Shown one piece after another: positions 62,866-64,000 of a stretch of DNA of 64,000 bases (within the stretch, counting starts at the first letter, position 1; every line of letters begins with the position of its first letter). This DNA comes from Gammaproteobacteria bacterium (GTDB lineage Bacteria > Pseudomonadota > Gammaproteobacteria > Poriferisulfidales > Poriferisulfidaceae): positions 1 through 64,000 of the forward strand of contig JAPOXW010000006.1 in assembly GCA_026706895.1 (NCBI GenBank), written 5' to 3'. The translations under genes and the position numbers were made by a program. The notes beneath the pieces are model-generated. The model ran no database searches and was not told the DNA's origin. It saw only the letters and a program-made list of their open reading frames with translations.

Positions 62866-64000
62866 GCCGGTTCTCCAAGACCTTGGCCAGCACCCTGGCA
62901 TTGCGCTGGTTGTTGTAGAACTTCCGTCGTGCCACCGGCAGGGAACGCGGCGATGAAGTCCGGAACCCCTGCTCCCGGAACCAGTGCATGGCTCGCGTGG
63001 TCAGGACATAGATCTGCCGGAAGCCGTTCTCGAATGCACGGGCCTCCGCGTCATCCAGCAAGGCATGCCCGAACCCTTGGCCCTGGTATTCCGGGTGAAC
63101 CGCAAGGCAGATTAGTTCCGCATGGGTTTCGCTGAGCGGATGCAGGCAGGCGCAGGCCGCAATCAGCCCATCCAGTTCGATCACACGGAAATTATGGATG
63201 CGTAACTCTAGTTCCTCCTGAGTCCGCTCTGCCAAGACACCCTGTCCGACCAGCGGGTTCAGCAAGACCACGATGCCGCCGATGTCCGCGATCTCCGCCT
63301 GCCGGGGCGCATAGGCCTCGGTACGAGTAACCATGACTCCGGCACCGGTCCGGGTGAACAGCTCCTGCAACAGTACGCCGTCACGGCGCGCATCCAGCAG
63401 GTGGATTCGGCCCACCGAAGACAGGCTGGCGTCAACGGCGCCCTGGAGCATCTGGCGCTGGACGAGACTGAGCTTGCGCCTGCGAATCAGTGCAAGCGTT
63501 TCGCCTGAGGTCATTTGCCGGATCAGGCCTCGGCGGGTCCGCAGGGCCGGCTCCGCATGCAGGTAGATCAACTTGTCCGCAGAAATGGACTGGGCCACCG
63601 TGCAGGCCAGTGCCGCCGCATTGAGATTGAACGTCTCGCCAGTCGCCGAATAGCCGAGAGGAGGAATCAGGACGATGGCGTCCTGTTGCAACAAGCTCTC
63701 GATAGCGTTTGCAGCCACCCGTCGCACTTCGCCCGTGTACTCGAAGTCCACCCCGTCATGAACCCCGCGAGGCCGGGCGGCTACCAGGTTGCCGGTCAGG
63801 ACGCGCAGCCGCATGCCGGCCATCGGCGTATTCATCAATCCCTGCGACAGGCGCGCTTGGATTTCGGACTGCAACGCTCCAACAGCCTCCAGCACCGCAG
63901 GCATATCCGGGACCCGGGTAATTCGGCAACCGTCATGAAAGTCGGAGTTTGGAAGCTGCCGATCAATTCGGCAACGTGCGCCGAACACCAGCACCAACCG
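62858..64000 (-). CDS. argA: Amino-acid N-acetyltransferase (N-acetylglutamate synthase), N-terminus missing
   Basis: At least 380 codons; the gene runs off the right edge and probably lacks about 50 N-terminal residues. The amino-acid kinase-like domain (VLVFGARCRIDRQL, GNLVAARPRGVHDGVDFEYTGEVRR, IVLIPPLGYSATGETFNLN) is followed by a GNAT domain with acetyl-CoA loop ICLAVHPEYQGQGFGHALLDDAE. It makes N-acetylglutamate, the first step of arginine synthesis, and is feedback-inhibited by arginine in the kinase-like domain in known cases. Confidence 0.96.
   Translation of the reverse strand, partial: RLVLVFGARCRIDRQLPNSDFHDGCRITRVPDMPAVLEAVGALQSEIQARLSQGLMNTPMAGMRLRVLTGNLVAARPRGVHDGVDFEYTGEVRRVAANAIESLLQQDAIVLIPPLGYSATGETFNLNAAALACTVAQSISADKLIYLHAEPALRTRRGLIRQMTSGETLALIRRRKLSLVQRQMLQGAVDASLSSVGRIHLLDARRDGVLLQELFTRTGAGVMVTRTEAYAPRQAEIADIGGIVVLLNPLVGQGVLAERTQEELELRIHNFRVIELDGLIAACACLHPLSETHAELICLAVHPEYQGQGFGHALLDDAEARAFENGFRQIYVLTTRAMHWFREQGFRTSSPRSLPVARRKFYNNQRNARVLAKVLENRHG

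Noticed and set aside
61186-63135. 649-codon plus-strand ORF over the ligase and argA
   Set aside because: Shadow of three conserved minus-strand genes; composition is that of a complementary frame.

Overview
The window is a 64 kb piece of a GC-rich gammaproteobacterial chromosome. The evidence is the family-level gene content and order: rplM-rpsI, rpsF-rpsR-(membrane protein)-rplI-dnaB-alr, rpmB-rpmG, the PCMT-rhodanese-tolC-waaA block, Kdo kinase, and argA beside a glutamate-cysteine ligase. Genes are tightly packed, with many 4-20 bp overlaps and many GTG or TTG starts. The lineage below class level is inference. Lipid A-core LPS genes, TonB receptors and TolC show a Gram-negative envelope. 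Five toxin-antitoxin-type loci suggest a mobile-gene-exposed genome.

Layout from left to right. A tRNA-Ser(CGA) and a Gcw_chp-type outer-membrane protein come first, followed by rpsI-rplM, a small membrane protein and purC on the minus strand. purE-purK-acuI lies divergently. A low-GC patch holds a 52-aa small ORF and a FitAB module, then uvrB (minus). Next is an operon with an aminotransferase, a TauD-like dioxygenase, a small acidic protein and a Cas6/Cmx6-like RAMP protein; no CRISPR array is visible. An accessory patch follows with an HNH protein and BrnTA. The ribosomal/replication block rpsF to alr comes next, and then an ammonium locus in which an amtB is preceded by the severed tail of a P-II gene and followed by an intact glnK-amtB pair.

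From 22 to 36 kb: small hypotheticals, a HAD-family protein coupled to a chorismatase-type enzyme, a solitary HyuA-like ATPase subunit, a fatty-acid desaturase, a Cys-rich lipoprotein, rpmB-rpmG, thiC (apparently leaderless), PCMT-rhodanese-tolC-waaA, and a TRAP substrate-binding protein overlapping Kdo kinase. From 36 to 42 kb is an LPS/core sugar region: two GT9 heptosyltransferase-type enzymes, a DUF6165 protein, a GDP-mannose enzyme and a family 2 glycosyltransferase whose 5' end carries a run of 12 C. From 42 to 52 kb: a heme-binding DUF3365 protein, two small unknown genes, htpG, an orphan RHH antitoxin, nadA, priA (lacking four of the usual eight zinc cysteines), about 1 kb of low-GC spacer, a coiled-coil membrane protein, an HNH protein, hemH and fxsA. 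From 52 to 64 kb: two tandem TonB-dependent receptors, a HipBA module divergent from a second coiled-coil membrane protein, then an M14-type deacylase, a glutamate-cysteine ligase and argA, which runs off the right edge.

Functionally the window is mostly housekeeping: purine, NAD, thiamin, heme, arginine and glutathione synthesis, translation, replication and repair, and LPS core. Accessory genes sit between these blocks. The points most worth following are the Cas6-like gene outside any CRISPR locus, the poly-C tract at the LPS glycosyltransferase, the decayed P-II copy, and the PriA that appears to have lost one whole zinc site. All assignments come from reading the sequence and from memory of the families; no database search was run.
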